Shown: positions 1-9,758, counted from the stretch's first letter. The stretch is 64,000 bases of DNA from Nitrosomonas eutropha (GCF_003201195.1 NZ_QICQ01000002.1:62001-126000), one strand, 5' to 3'. Notes: a model not told the origin generated them from the letters alone. Program-made: numbers and translations.

Positions 1-5
1 TCATT

Positions 6-82
6 CGGGGTGTAGCTCAGCCTGGTAGAGTACTGCGTTCGGGACGCAGGAGCCGGAGGTTCAAATCCTCTCACCCCGACCA
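6..82 (+). tRNA. tRNA-Pro (anticodon CGG)
   Basis: The sequence folds as a 77-nt cloverleaf. The acceptor stem pairs 6-12 with 72-78, and the anticodon stem CTGCG/CGCAG encloses a seven-base loop with CGG in the middle, which reads proline codon CCG. A T-loop of the form GGTTCAAATCC is present. The terminal CCA is encoded at 80-82. The anticodon assignment rests on reading the loop by eye. Confidence 0.95.
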
Positions 83-604
83 AATAAGCTTGCAACTCGA
101 CCCGAAAATCACAGTTTACTACCAGACGCAATGTTGACATGATCCACAGTATCGTTATCAGGTTCCTGAGTAAATCAAATATGCCTTGCAAGTCGTGAAA
201 GCAGCAAAAATGTCGTCAACGCCACAGCACGCCAAATCTTTCATACGTGATTTGCACAATATAAGGTTTGGCGCTTGCGTTTAAATGATTCCTTCCAAAA
301 CAAGTCTCTGCCAAAACAAGTCTCTGCCAAAACAAGTCTCTGCCAAAACAATCTGAAATCGCGATACAATTTTTTGAAGATCTGATAATTGTTAAAGGCA
401 TTGACATTGACTATTAAGGTTTTAGTAGAAGAATCTCCCACCTGATTATCTTCTGCAAAACAAACAGATAAGGGGTTAAAACTCAAAAAGTAAACGCGGA
501 TTTTTGTCCGGCATATTTAGGAATTCCACGATATCCGCTGAAGAATTGTCACCATCCCTAAATTAATTAGGTGACGATTAACTATTTAATTGAGGATATT
601 GGAA
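83..604. other. Non-coding stretch with a short tandem repeat
   Basis: No convincing gene is seen here. The stretch is AT-rich and contains one array of 16-bp direct repeats (listed separately). Short minus-strand open frames exist only because the repeat lacks stops in those frames. A Shine-Dalgarno-like GAGG just before 605 serves the next gene. Confidence 0.6.
295..351. repeat. 16-bp tandem direct repeat, about 3.5 copies
   Basis: The unit CCAAAACAAGTCTCTG occurs head to tail at 295-310, 311-326 and 327-342, followed by a partial fourth copy CCAAAACAA at 343-351. The complete copies are identical. There are no spacers, so this is a simple tandem array and not a CRISPR. Function is unknown; replication slippage could change the copy number. 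Confidence 0.9.
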
Positions 605-1024
605 ATGGAAATCACTTGTTATCGCGATCCTGAAATCAAACGGGAAAAAAGGACGTTACCAGCAACCACCTATAACCTGGCTATCCAGTTATTTGCTCGC
701 TGCGGAGCAAAAAATCTATTCATACCTATCCGAAGTATGCAATATTTAGCTATTATTGATCGTGAGGAATTTGTATTTATTGATGGCCAGCGCAAATGCT
801 GGGTAGATATTGCTTGGCAAAATTTCCATTCACATGAACGTGAATCACTTGATCAACCCATTGAATATGAAGCAGTTTATTATCAGGAAGATCAAACAGC
901 GGTTATGCGCCGCCTGCAAAGAGAATTTCCACTTGCTTTGTATGCAATGATGGCAAAACAAACCCCTCACAACCCGGCAAAAATAATCAAGTTCCGACCC
1001 AAAGTTTCTACAGATAACGCTTAG
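605..1024 (+). CDS. Conserved hypothetical protein, 139 aa
   Basis: I do not recognise this protein. It is soluble, with no signal peptide or membrane segment, and mildly basic at the C-terminus (KIIKFRP). The middle holds two hydrophobic, beta-like stretches (FIPIRSMQYLAII and EFVFIDGQ) followed by aromatic-rich sequence. I place the start at ATG 605 because GAGG at 592-595 lies nine bases upstream. The frame stays open upstream to a TTG at 590, which overlaps that ribosome-binding site. The gene stands alone downstream of the tRNA, with a 229-bp AT-rich gap after it in which I see no gene. Confidence 0.6.
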   Translation: MEITCYRDPEIKREKRTLPATTYNLAIQLFARCGAKNLFIPIRSMQYLAIIDREEFVFIDGQRKCWVDIAWQNFHSHERESLDQPIEYEAVYYQEDQTAVMRRLQREFPLALYAMMAKQTPHNPAKIIKFRPKVSTDNA

Positions 1025-1253
1025 TGATAAAAGCAGGGAATATTTACAGTGAGAAAGTATTCCTGAAATATATATTCATGCCGTCAAGCATATAAAACTA
1101 CAACTTGTCAGTTGCGTATTTTACTATGTGCCGCAGCGGTTGCTGCATCATCCCTGGCATGTGCTTGAACAAAAGGCAGATGACATAAAAACATTAGGCG
1201 CGCGACTAATGTATGATTATTAAATAATGGTTTTTTAATAGAAACTTCGGAAC

Positions 1254-2657
1254 ATGGCTACTACCGCGTCGACACTGATCATACCCGTTGAGAACCAGGT
1301 TCGTGAACTGGATGCAAAACTCCTGTTATCTTGCGTGGCTGCCGAACGCGGATTCCCGGTTGTTATCGGTTCTCGTGCCTACATTCATTTTGAAGTTGCT
1401 TCGCTACCACGCGGCATATATCTTGCAAAAAGTATGCGCAGGTTGAGTAATTCCATATTCCGGATCCTTCGCATGCTTGGCCACGAAATTGTTGCTTGGG
1501 AAGAGGAAGCACTGGTTCATCCTCCGGCAGATACCTATTTCTCGCTACGGTTATCTCCCGTTACGATGAAAAATGTTTCTCATTTCTTTGCCTGGGGTCA
1601 GGAGAATTCTGATCTCATCAAACAATATCCGCAACTTCCGGAAAATTTACCCATTCACATAACCGGGAATCCGCGAGGCGACATCTTGCGACCAGAAATA
1701 CGCGCCTATTTTTCAGCAAAGGTAGAGCACTTACGTGAAACTTATGGCAACTTTATCCTGATCAATACCAATTTTTCCAGTGTTAATCCTTTTATTCCCA
1801 GTATCGGAATGTTCATTTCGGGTAAAAATGGAGAAAAAACATCCCGGCGCGGACAGGGTGGGATCGGCTTAAGTGACGAATTTGCCGAAGGGTTGTGGCA
1901 CCACAAGAAAGCCATACTGGAGAGTTTCAAGCAGCTTATCCCAGCATTGGAGCGCGCTTTTCCTGATGTAACTATTGTTGTCCGCCCTCACCCAAGTGAA
2001 AATTTACAGGTTTATCACAATATTGCTGCCCAATGTCGCCGGGTAAAGGTTGCAAATAAAGGTAATGTCATCCCCTGGCTTCTGGCTTCGAAAACAATGA
2101 TACACAATGGCTGTACAACCGGACTAGAAGCTTATGCCCTAGGTGTACCTGCCATTTCTTATCTGGCTGCTTTCAATGAATAATACTACGACTATGATTT
2201 CCAGGGATTGCCTACCAAACTTAGTTATCCGTCGTTTAACTTCGACGAACTTGAAGAGACCTTATCCCGGATTTTGCGTGGTGAATTGGGTGTTGCAGAT
2301 GGAGAAGAACGCAAGAAACTTATTGATTATTATTTGACAGCACAACAAGATCGCCTGGCATGCGAGCGTATCGTGGATGTACTGGAGGACAGTGGCTATG
2401 CTCGATCTCAGCCAGCAGCAAGCTCTATTGCAAAATACATGGTGGGTTGGGCGCTTGCCAATCTGAAAACAACATTAACCCAGTTATATATGCGCCGCCC
2501 GGGACCAAACCGGCTTTCTTATCACAACCATCGTTTCCCTGAAATTTCAGTCGCCCAAATCGAACAAAAAATTGCACAATTTGGCCATTTACTGAATCGT
2601 TTCCAAACGATAAAGGTTATACAACACTCACGGTATCTGTTCAAAATCAATACTTGA
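1254..2657 (+). pseudogene. Surface carbohydrate biosynthesis protein, interrupted by an in-frame stop
   Basis: The product resembles the surface-carbohydrate/capsule biosynthesis family with a glycosyltransferase-like or CDP-glycerol-transferase-like fold. Features include the C-terminal phosphosugar-type segment RPHPSEN, then HNGCTTGLEAYALGVPAI. The frame runs from ATG 1254 to a TAA at 2181-2183. It then continues in the same frame with plausible family sequence (YYDYDFQGLPTKLSYPSF onward) to the stop at 2655-2657. A single nonsense change therefore splits an otherwise open gene of about 467 codons. The first 309 residues could still be made. The gene may be a recent pseudogene; a sequencing error or suppression is possible but less likely. 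Confidence 0.7.
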
Positions 2658-2781
2658 TAGATACAAAGAGATAAAAAACAGTGTATCCCTGGAATATTTC
2701 TAGCAGACATCACGAGTAAAAGGGCTCGGTTTCAGAAAAACTCCAATGCCTTCCTCCCGCAGAACATACCCAATAACCCGA

Positions 2782-3084
2782 TCAAGATTCATCACTAAGA
2801 TCCGTATCCCATCCGCTATTCCTTGCAATAGCTATTCTCTGTTCATATAAAACAGAATGTCGCTGCTGCAATTCTGGCGGCAAGAGGCTGGGAAGATGTG
2901 AGTAAGGCTCCCATGCGGCGTAAACTTCTTCATAAAGAACCTGCATCCGAGACATATTCCATCCCGTACAGGTTTCACTCTCGGGCAATATACCAAAAAC
3001 CCACGCATCAATTACGATACGCCCCAAGGGAGTCAGTCCTCCAGCTGCATCCTGATCCACTCCCGAGTAACCTTTCTCTCTCAT
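2782..3084 (-). CDS. CbbN-like small protein, downstream of the cbbO relic (100 aa)
   Basis: This is an intact 100-residue frame starting at ATG 3084, 18 bases downstream of the stop of the cbbO relic on the same strand. It is soluble, contains several aromatic and acidic residues, and has no recognisable motif. From memory, the Rubisco operon described in Nitrosomonas europaea is cbbLSQON, with a small uncharacterised cbbN after cbbO. Position and size here match that arrangement, but I have not confirmed sequence similarity. It is odd that this frame is intact while the cbbO ahead of it has several frameshifts. Transcription is uncertain because its ancestral promoter appears to have been lost. 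Confidence 0.5.
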   Translation of the reverse strand: MREKGYSGVDQDAAGGLTPLGRIVIDAWVFGILPESETCTGWNMSRMQVLYEEVYAAWEPYSHLPSLLPPELQQRHSVLYEQRIAIARNSGWDTDLSDES

Positions 3085-3102
3085 AAACTATCCTCAGTCA
3101 GA

Positions 3103-4290
3103 TTAACGAGTCAATCCCGCATACAACGGCAGTCTCTCCGGCAACCGCATAACATGATCCACCACCATATAGTTGCGCATCCCAAATATTCTGGATACAT
3201 ATTGATCAGCATGCGAATCAAGGCTCTTGCAAAAGGTTAATATCCCAGAACGCCCTGCTTCCTCTACTGCCTTTTTGGTATCGAACCGCAGATATTGCGG
3301 GTCACGCACATCGACGTCCGCCAGTTCACCATCAGTAATAACGAACAGTAACTTCATGGCAGAGTGCTGCATTTTCAAGAAATGGCTCGCGTGGCGTATA
3401 GCCGCTCCCATACGGGTAGATAGCTGGCCAGTCATGCGGGGCAATCCGCATCTTGGGAATTTAATCGTATGGCTGATCAAAATCCTTGAAACGGTAATAC
3501 TGAACATCATGTCGGCCATCCGAACAAAAACCATGGATTGCGAAAGGATCCCCCACCCGGTTAATGGCACCTGCCAATAGCACAGTTGCCTGTCTAGTCA
3601 AATCCAGTACGGAATATTCATGACCATTCACCTTGTTGTTAGTGGATTCCGACAAATCTAGCAATACTAATACTGATATATCATGCACTTTACGCACGGC
3701 ACGCATCATGACGCGCGGATCTGGATGCTGCCCCATACGTATATCAGTGAACGAAGAAATCGCTGCATTAATATCAATTTCATCCCCATCCTCCAGCTTG
3801 CAAATACGTTATACACCTTGAGGCTGCATCGCATCAAGCAAGAATTTCATGCGATGAATTTCCTTTTTATACTGAGTAGCAATGTCGTCAATAACCTGAA
3901 TATCTCCTGGCTTTGGACGTTTTTCCTGAATCGTTGACCATTCAGGTCGTTCCAATCGAATCTTGTAATCCCACTCGGAATAATAATGAGGCGAAGCAAT
4001 CCGTTCCTTACCCACATGGTGTTATAGGAAATGCCGTTATCTTCATATGGAAAAAGTTCAGAATCCAATATCCATACTTCGTTGGCATCATCGCCACATC
4101 GCCAGCAAATTCGCATTCTGTTTCATTAATAAATTCCATCAAACTGACTCGTCTGCAAACCTGCTTCGGCGTGCCATATCCGGCAGCAATCGAGAGCGCT
4201 CAAATCAAACTCCTCAAACTCCCAGAAATAGTGATTATCGTCACGATAAGAAGCTGTCAGCACATCCGTTCTGATTGAACGGTATCTTCT
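3103..4290 (-). pseudogene. Decayed 3' half of an ancestral cbbO gene
   Basis: Several frames on this strand line up in order with residues of about 415-786 of the intact CbbO at 6419-8779. The segments include YRDDN (near 4240), GDDAxEVW (near 4090), EWDYKIRLERPEW (near 3975), MGQHPDPRVMMR (near 3730), LLDLSES (MIDAS, near 3660), FAIHGFCSDGRHDVQYYRFKD (near 3500) and HADQYVSRIFG (near 3200). The frames shift between segments, with at least four breaks, so no full protein can be made. The 5' half is missing. Sequence differs throughout from the intact island cbbO, so this is not a fresh duplicate. It is best read as a remnant of an older Rubisco operon. Confidence 0.88.
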
Positions 4291-4404
4291 TGGCCATAAT
4301 TTCATGAGCAAGCTACACCAATATACTGGTATATCTGGTTATCATCCTGAATCACTCCGGGTTTTGAGGAGACTCTAGCCTTTAAGAGAATAGAGCCATA
4401 AATA

Positions 4405-4875
4405 AACAAAATCAGCTTTCCCTGGAAGTAAAAGAACGGGCAGTCCGGTTGGTGCAGGAGCATCGTCAGGAATATTCCTCACTGTAGGCAGCGGTTGAAT
4501 CGATTCCACCCAGAGGATTGGCTGTGTGCCATCTACATTGCTGGATTGGGTCAAGCGTAGTGATGTGGCGCGACGGTGTAACATCCGGTGAACGTGAACG
4601 CATCAAAGCCATGGAGCGTGAGATCAAGGAGCTGCGCCGTGCCAACGATATTCTAAAGACAGCCAATGCTTTTTTCGCCCAGGCGGCGCTCGACCACGAA
4701 CTGAAGAAAGAAACGCCTACATTGATCAGCATCGGGACCTGTGTGGGATCGAGCTGAGTGATGCCATGCGAATCCGGTTTAATCCGGAATAGATAATCTT
4801 TTCCATACTTGCTCCAGTAATGCGGCTGTGCGGCGCGACGATACCTTGTGCTGCATCCTAATAAGATCTTTCGCA
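4405..4875 (+). mobile_element. IS3-family insertion sequence relic (orfA and start of orfB)
   Basis: Pieces of an IS3-type OrfA are readable in shifting frames. They include LEVKERAVRLVQEHRQEYSS followed by a stop, [13 protein letters not shown] in another frame, then [37 protein letters not shown], whose last part is the typical OrfA leucine-zipper end. An OrfB start ([13 protein letters not shown]) follows near 4713 in a third frame, and then it degrades. No complete transposase or clear terminal inverted repeats remain. It sits between the old cbbO relic and the first gene of the GC-rich island, that is, at the island junction. Confidence 0.8.
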
Positions 4876-4904
4876 CACGCTGCTATTGGTGAAACGAGTT
4901 CTAA

Positions 4905-5729
4905 TCAGCTAAGCCAGCGCTGCACAAAAGCGTCGATGACTTCGCGCACTGACTCGGACTTGACCACCAGGCCCAAGTCGATCATCTCGGAAGCTACCGA
5001 TTGCCCCGTATTGTACGCCGGCACCGGGCCGGGGATGATCTGGTTGGTTTCTTCGTGGAAAAACACTGCAGCGACGACGCCTGCAAACCAAATCGAGCGT
5101 GCGCCGTCTCCGCGCGGGCGCAACGGATCGTCGCGCACCACAAATACCGGACTGCCGCTCGATCCCGGGTACACTGCGGCATCGATCAAAAATTGTTTCT
5201 GGCCCTCGAAATTGAGTTCCAGCGGCGTAGCAGTGGTACCTCTGCGCAAAATAGGCATCAGGTTGACCACATCCCACATGCCGCTAGGATAGCCGACGAA
5301 TAGCACTTCCTCAAGTGCGTCGAAGCCGCGTGTGGCGGCGGCATCGGGAATGCTGGCGCTGTCGATGGCGTGGTAGTACAGCTCTATGCCCAGCTCCCGC
5401 GCAGCGCGCTCTAATGGGCGCAACGGCACGATGGCCAGGTCGACCTCGGGGTCGGAGTGGAAAAACCAGGCCGCTGTAAAGTCGTCGATGTTGAGTTGAA
5501 AACGCTCGCCGAACGCAGGTTTGCCGTCACGCGCCTGCGTGAACACCAGCCCACCCCGGCGCACTCCCTCGACCAGATGCCGGTTGGTAACGATGAACGG
5601 CGTCGTGCCATTGGCATGACTGTGGGTGATAATGAACGCGGTTCCCGAGCCAGCGCTGCCGTCTTCGAGTTCGGAGTCCACGCGCACTGTGCAAAACAGC
5701 AGACGCTTGGCGATTGAGTCGATTTCCAT
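4905..5729 (-). CDS. Cytosolic trypsin-like serine protease at the end of the carboxysome operon
   Basis: This 274-residue protein has the hallmarks of a chymotrypsin-fold protease: GSGTAFII, the histidine motif VTNRHLVEG (about residues 47-55), the aspartate motif EVDLAIVPL (about 94-102), and the serine motif YPGSSGSPVF (about 187-196). All three catalytic residues appear present, so it may be active. It has no signal peptide and should be cytoplasmic. It lies 44 bp downstream of csoS1D on the same strand, so it is probably the last gene of the carboxysome operon. I know of no described carboxysome function for such a protease. Shell or scaffold processing is conceivable but is only inference from position. 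Confidence 0.85.
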   Translation of the reverse strand: MEIDSIAKRLLFCTVRVDSELEDGSAGSGTAFIITHSHANGTTPFIVTNRHLVEGVRRGGLVFTQARDGKPAFGERFQLNIDDFTAAWFFHSDPEVDLAIVPLRPLERAARELGIELYYHAIDSASIPDAAATRGFDALEEVLFVGYPSGMWDVVNLMPILRRGTTATPLELNFEGQKQFLIDAAVYPGSSGSPVFVVRDDPLRPRGDGARSIWFAGVVAAVFFHEETNQIIPGPVPAYNTGQSVASEMIDLGLVVKSESVREVIDAFVQRWLS

Positions 5730-5773
5730 AATACATATACACTATATAGGTGGTTCGGTAGCGTCGCGCCGAC

Positions 5774-6406
5774 TCAGGGATGGGCGGCGGCGCGCTGGTT
5801 CAGTTGCTCTATCGCCGCTACTGCGGCATGCTGCGCAGCCTCGGCCTCAGCCTCAGACCCCATCATGGTCAGTCGGCCGAAGCTGCCGAAGGGTTTGACA
5901 TCCACCAATGTGACATGCGCAGCCTTTTCAGCTTCATTCGCGGCATAAATGATGTATCCAGCTGGCTCTACTTCGAGGATGAACATGCTCTTCCCCGGTA
6001 ACAGCATCGAACCCTTGCGCAGCTGACGATTGATCAGCGTAGCGTGATCAGGAGTGATGGCGCGGATGATCTCGTTCCAGGCGATTTTGCAGCGCAGCCG
6101 CGATTCCATTGTAATGCCAAGTTGCTGCAGGACCGCATCTCCGGCGGCAAGCACTTCGCTTTGATTACGGTAATGGAGTTCCATCGATCCGAACGCGCGC
6201 TCCACCACCTGCTCGCCCATGCGCACATTGGTTTTTTTCAGCGCGATATCTGAAAGGTGATGGACCGCCATGCCGGGAGCAACTTCGATCCACATGCAGG
6301 CGTCGCCCGACACCGGCAGAAAGCCTTGCGACGAGGTGGCGAGATAAGATGCGAGCTGCGGTTGCAGTGCGTCGAGAAATACGAAGGTACGCAAGCTTAT
6401 TTTCAT
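5774..6406 (-). CDS. csoS1D: CsoS1D, tandem-BMC carboxysome shell protein
   Basis: The 210-residue product is a fusion of two BMC domains, forming pseudohexameric trimers in the alpha-carboxysome shell. The opening segment [18 protein letters not shown] and the closing segment with [16 protein letters not shown] match the CsoS1D pattern. The pair Glu69-Arg70 (ERAF) corresponds by position to the residues reported to gate the large central pore in the Prochlorococcus protein, whose N-terminus is about 50 residues longer. The ATG at 6406 follows the cbbO stop by 12 bases, indicating co-transcription. Its likely role is gated passage of larger metabolites such as RuBP and 3-phosphoglycerate. Confidence 0.92.
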   Translation of the reverse strand: MKISLRTFVFLDALQPQLASYLATSSQGFLPVSGDACMWIEVAPGMAVHHLSDIALKKTNVRMGEQVVERAFGSMELHYRNQSEVLAAGDAVLQQLGITMESRLRCKIAWNEIIRAITPDHATLINRQLRKGSMLLPGKSMFILEVEPAGYIIYAANEAEKAAHVTLVDVKPFGSFGRLTMMGSEAEAEAAQHAAVAAIEQLNQRAAAHP

Positions 6407-6418
6407 TGCATGGCGCCC

Positions 6419-8779
6419 TTAACGTGTGAGGCTCATGTAGAGCATCGGCAATTTCTCCGGCAGGCGCTCGACTTCGTCAATGACGGTGAAGTTCTTAGCT
6501 CCAAAAATACGCGACACATATTGGTCAGCATGCGGATCGAGGGATAACGCATACACCGTAATGCCCTTACGCGCGAGTTCTTCGACTGCATGTTTAGTAT
6601 CATAGCGCAGATATTGCGGGTCGTGCACGTCGTTGTCGGCCGGTTCGCCGTCGGTGATGACAAAAATTACCCGCTTGGATTTGGGCTGCTGCGCCAGATA
6701 ATATCCAGCGTGACGCAGCGCTGCGCCCATGCGTGTAGAAAAATGGCCCTTCATGCCGGCTAAGCGAGCCTTGGCGATGTCACCATACGGCTGGTCGAAA
6801 TCTTTGAAACGATGATAATGCACGTCGTGCCGTCCATCGGAGCAAAAGCCATGGATCGCAAATGGGTCGCCGATGCGATCGAGCGCGTCGGCGAATAACA
6901 CTGTGGCTGCGCGGGTGAGATCCATTATCGTGTAGTCGTGTCCGCGCACCTTGTCGTTGGACGATTCGGACATATCCAGCAGTACCATCACTGCAAGCTC
7001 GCGCAGCGTGCGCTTGTACCGCATCATGATGCGCGGGTCCGGTGGTTGGCCCATGCGGATGTCGATCATCGCGCGCACTGCGGCGTTGATATCGAGATCG
7101 TCGCCGTCCTCTACGTGCCTGATGCGCTGCATGCCTTGTGGCACCATCGATTCGATCAGGAATTTCAGCCGTGAGATCACTGGCTTATTTTCGATGATGA
7201 TGTTCTCGATAATTGCGAGTTCGCCCACGGGTGGATGGTGTTCGAGCACGGTGACCCAGTTCGGGCGTTCGAGCTGAATCTTATAGTCCCACTCGGGATA
7301 ATGGAAAGGCTCGGAAATCGGTGGTCGACCTTCGAGTTCGTTGATGCTGACGCCGTCATCGAACAGATATTCGGTCGGCAGTTCCCAGACTTCCTGCGCG
7401 TCATCACCGGCAAACTCGTTATCCACCTCGTTGACCATTTCCATCAGGTTGACTTTTTTGCGTACCTGCTGCCGCGTCTGCCAAGTAGCCTCCAGTGCCT
7501 GTGCCTCGTCGTACTCTTCGAGCTGCCATACCGCTCGGTTGTCGTCTCGGTAGATCGCGCTCAAGCGGTGGTCGGTACGGTTGTTGAACTCGGGTAGCGG
7601 CAACTCGAACAGCTTGTGCGACAAGTCTATGCCGAGGTTCCAGCTTGTCTGATTGGTCGAAAGATCGGTCTGTGCGCGAAACGCCACCACGGCCTCACGC
7701 ACCCACGGATGAGGATCGTGGCTCTGCTCTTCAAGCAGGGCGCGGCCCAGGCGGTCGAGCAATTCGCCGATGCTCTGCGGCTCACGAGAGTAATCGAACA
7801 CCGGATGCAGCATCAGCCAAGCTTCGCGCATGTTCGGAAACTGCCGGATTGACAGCTCCTCGACCCGCGCATCTTCGAATACCTCAATCACCGCCATTTG
7901 CGCTGGATGCAACATCTGCATGGACAGCGGCTGTTGAGTGAACACCAGATGCGCAGCACAATGGTTAACTGCGGCGCGGTAGATCTCTAGTGCCGGCACG
8001 CATTGCTCGGGCGGCGTATCGGGGCCCAGTGGCTTGTAATTGTCGTAGGCATCGGCAATATGAATGACGTAATGCTCAATGTAGGGCTTCAACTCTTCAC
8101 GGCTTTCGTAATCGCCGGAAGTAGGGCGCAGGAAAAAATCACGTCCCCACATTGCGCGCTGATAGATGTTCAAACGACGCTGAATGTCGACGAACAGCGT
8201 GCCCTTGCGCTCCTGCTGCAGCACAGCCAGCGCGTCGGCGCTTTGCAGAGAAAAGTACGCTACCTGACCGTCTAAATCGCTGCGATACGCCTGTGCACCC
8301 CACTGCACCCAGCGCCGCAAGCCGCCCAGAGTGAGCTGGGTAAGCAGACGGTCCAAGTTTTCCAGCATCGGTCGCAGGCCGCGAGGCGCCTGGGCCAGCA
8401 TGATCTCGAGCACCTTCAGATAACTGACGAATAGGCCGGCATCGCTCAAGCGCTGTGCCGCTAATGGCGCAGTGCCGACGATCAGCGCAAGCACATGGCC
8501 CGAGGTCTTGGATGCCATGCCAAGAAGGAAGTTGACTAGGTCAGGCAGTACTTCCTCACCCACTCCGCGCGCCAACTCGGGCATGGATTGGATGAAACCG
8601 ACCACAAGGTCCTCCCCGCGGCCGAGGTGATGCAACGCGACCGCTCCTTTGAGGTAGTTATCTAAGCCACGCGGCGTGAGTGCGCGCGCCGCCTCGTTCC
8701 AAGACGCGCGCAGCAGTTCCTGCGCACTGCCGGGTAGCTCGTCGAGCAAACTCTGGAATTCTTCAAGGTGAATAGCCAT
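6419..8779 (-). CDS. cbbO: CbbO, VWA-domain adaptor of the CbbQO Rubisco activase
   Basis: This 786-residue protein is full length for CbbO. A long helical N-terminal region is followed by a C-terminal von Willebrand A domain. That domain has a MIDAS motif DMSES near residue 600, and downstream GFCSDGRHD and FVITDGEPADND supply the other metal-site residues. CbbO works with the AAA+ ATPase CbbQ to remove inhibitory sugar phosphates from Rubisco. It starts 22 bases after cbbQ in the same direction, so the pair is probably co-expressed. A decayed relative lies at 3103-4290, but this copy has no breaks. Confidence 0.95.
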   Translation of the reverse strand: MAIHLEEFQSLLDELPGSAQELLRASWNEAARALTPRGLDNYLKGAVALHHLGRGEDLVVGFIQSMPELARGVGEEVLPDLVNFLLGMASKTSGHVLALIVGTAPLAAQRLSDAGLFVSYLKVLEIMLAQAPRGLRPMLENLDRLLTQLTLGGLRRWVQWGAQAYRSDLDGQVAYFSLQSADALAVLQQERKGTLFVDIQRRLNIYQRAMWGRDFFLRPTSGDYESREELKPYIEHYVIHIADAYDNYKPLGPDTPPEQCVPALEIYRAAVNHCAAHLVFTQQPLSMQMLHPAQMAVIEVFEDARVEELSIRQFPNMREAWLMLHPVFDYSREPQSIGELLDRLGRALLEEQSHDPHPWVREAVVAFRAQTDLSTNQTSWNLGIDLSHKLFELPLPEFNNRTDHRLSAIYRDDNRAVWQLEEYDEAQALEATWQTRQQVRKKVNLMEMVNEVDNEFAGDDAQEVWELPTEYLFDDGVSINELEGRPPISEPFHYPEWDYKIQLERPNWVTVLEHHPPVGELAIIENIIIENKPVISRLKFLIESMVPQGMQRIRHVEDGDDLDINAAVRAMIDIRMGQPPDPRIMMRYKRTLRELAVMVLLDMSESSNDKVRGHDYTIMDLTRAATVLFADALDRIGDPFAIHGFCSDGRHDVHYHRFKDFDQPYGDIAKARLAGMKGHFSTRMGAALRHAGYYLAQQPKSKRVIFVITDGEPADNDVHDPQYLRYDTKHAVEELARKGITVYALSLDPHADQYVSRIFGAKNFTVIDEVERLPEKLPMLYMSLTR

Positions 8780-8801
8780 AATGCGAGACCCATGTCGCCC
8801 A

Positions 8802-9725
8802 TCAGAAGTAGGTGGTTACAGCCGCATCAAGCGCATCGCGCATGTCAGGGTCGTCGGTGATCGGTCGCACCAGGGCGACGCGGCACGCCGCCAGCGGCGC
8901 CACGCCCTGCGCGATCAAACGGCCGGCATAGATCAGCATGCGGGTAGAAATGCCTTCGTCGAGCCCGTGTCCTTTCAGGTTGCGCGCACGCTCAGCAATA
9001 TGCACCAGGTTTTTCGCCACGTCCATACTCACGCCGCTTTCATGCGCGATGATCTCGGCCTCAACTTCATGTTCCGGATAGTTAAAATCTAAGGCGCCGA
9101 AACGCTGCTTGGTTGATTGTTTGAGATCTTTCATCAGGGACTGGTAACCCGGGTTGTACGAGATAACGACTTGGAAATCGGGGTGCGCCTCGATGATCTC
9201 GCCTTTTTTCTCCAATGGCAGAATGCGCCGCGTATCGGTCAGTGGATGAATCACAACCGTGGTGTCTTGCCGTGCCTCGACCACCTCGTCTAGATAGCAG
9301 ATCGCACCATAACGCGCCGCCAGCGCCAGCGGTCCGTCCTGCCAGCGCGTACCGCTGGTGTCGAGCAAGAAGCGGCCGACCAAGTCGGAGGCAGTCATGT
9401 CTTCGTTGCATGCCACAGTGATCAACGGTTTGCCGAGCTTCCACGCCATGTATTCGACAAAACGGGTCTTGCCACAGCCGGTGGGTCCTTTGAGCATCAT
9501 GGGCATACGCACCGAGTACGCTGCCTCATACAGCGCAACTTCATCGCCGGTGGCGCGATAGTACGGTTCGCGGGTCACACGATAGCTGTCGAGTGAACTC
9601 GATGTCGGCGCAACGACGGCCGTTGCCGGCAGCGACATCGCTTGCGCCTCCTGGGTTGAAGTCGTGGAACGGTAGGATGCATTCCACCGGGGCATATAGG
9701 TTCGCGTCAGGTTTTCGTTACTCAT
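8802..9725 (-). CDS. cbbQ: CbbQ, MoxR-type AAA+ ATPase of the Rubisco activase
   Basis: This is a AAA+ ATPase of the MoxR branch. Walker A is GPTGCGKT at about residues 78-85 and Walker B is ICYLDEV at about 140-146, followed by a sensor region with [11 protein letters not shown]. With CbbO it forms the motor that remodels Rubisco. I chose ATG 9725 (MSNENL). The frame extends to a TTG at 9752, and a later Met (MSLPATA) would give the more usual short N-terminus. The start is therefore uncertain, and a 29-residue polar extension ahead of MSLPATA may or may not be translated. It lies 33 bp after mcdB. Confidence 0.93.
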   Translation of the reverse strand: MSNENLTRTYMPRWNASYRSTTSTQEAQAMSLPATAVVAPTSSSLDSYRVTREPYYRATGDEVALYEAAYSVRMPMMLKGPTGCGKTRFVEYMAWKLGKPLITVACNEDMTASDLVGRFLLDTSGTRWQDGPLALAARYGAICYLDEVVEARQDTTVVIHPLTDTRRILPLEKKGEIIEAHPDFQVVISYNPGYQSLMKDLKQSTKQRFGALDFNYPEHEVEAEIIAHESGVSMDVAKNLVHIAERARNLKGHGLDEGISTRMLIYAGRLIAQGVAPLAACRVALVRPITDDPDMRDALDAAVTTYF

Positions 9726-9758
9726 AATGATATCCAGAATTCTTCGGTTCAACCGGGC

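Noticed and set aside
295-351. Possible CRISPR-like array
   Set aside because: The repeats are directly adjacent with no spacers, and no cas genes are present.
216-486. Short minus-strand open frames over the 16-bp repeat
   Set aside because: They exist because the repeat happens to lack stops in those frames. The proteins are repetitive and lack ribosome-binding sites.
1025-1253. Signal-peptide-like reading (LLCAAAVAASSLACA) near 1110-1165
   Set aside because: It is closed by an immediate stop and lacks a start codon; possibly a remnant, but not supportable as a gene.
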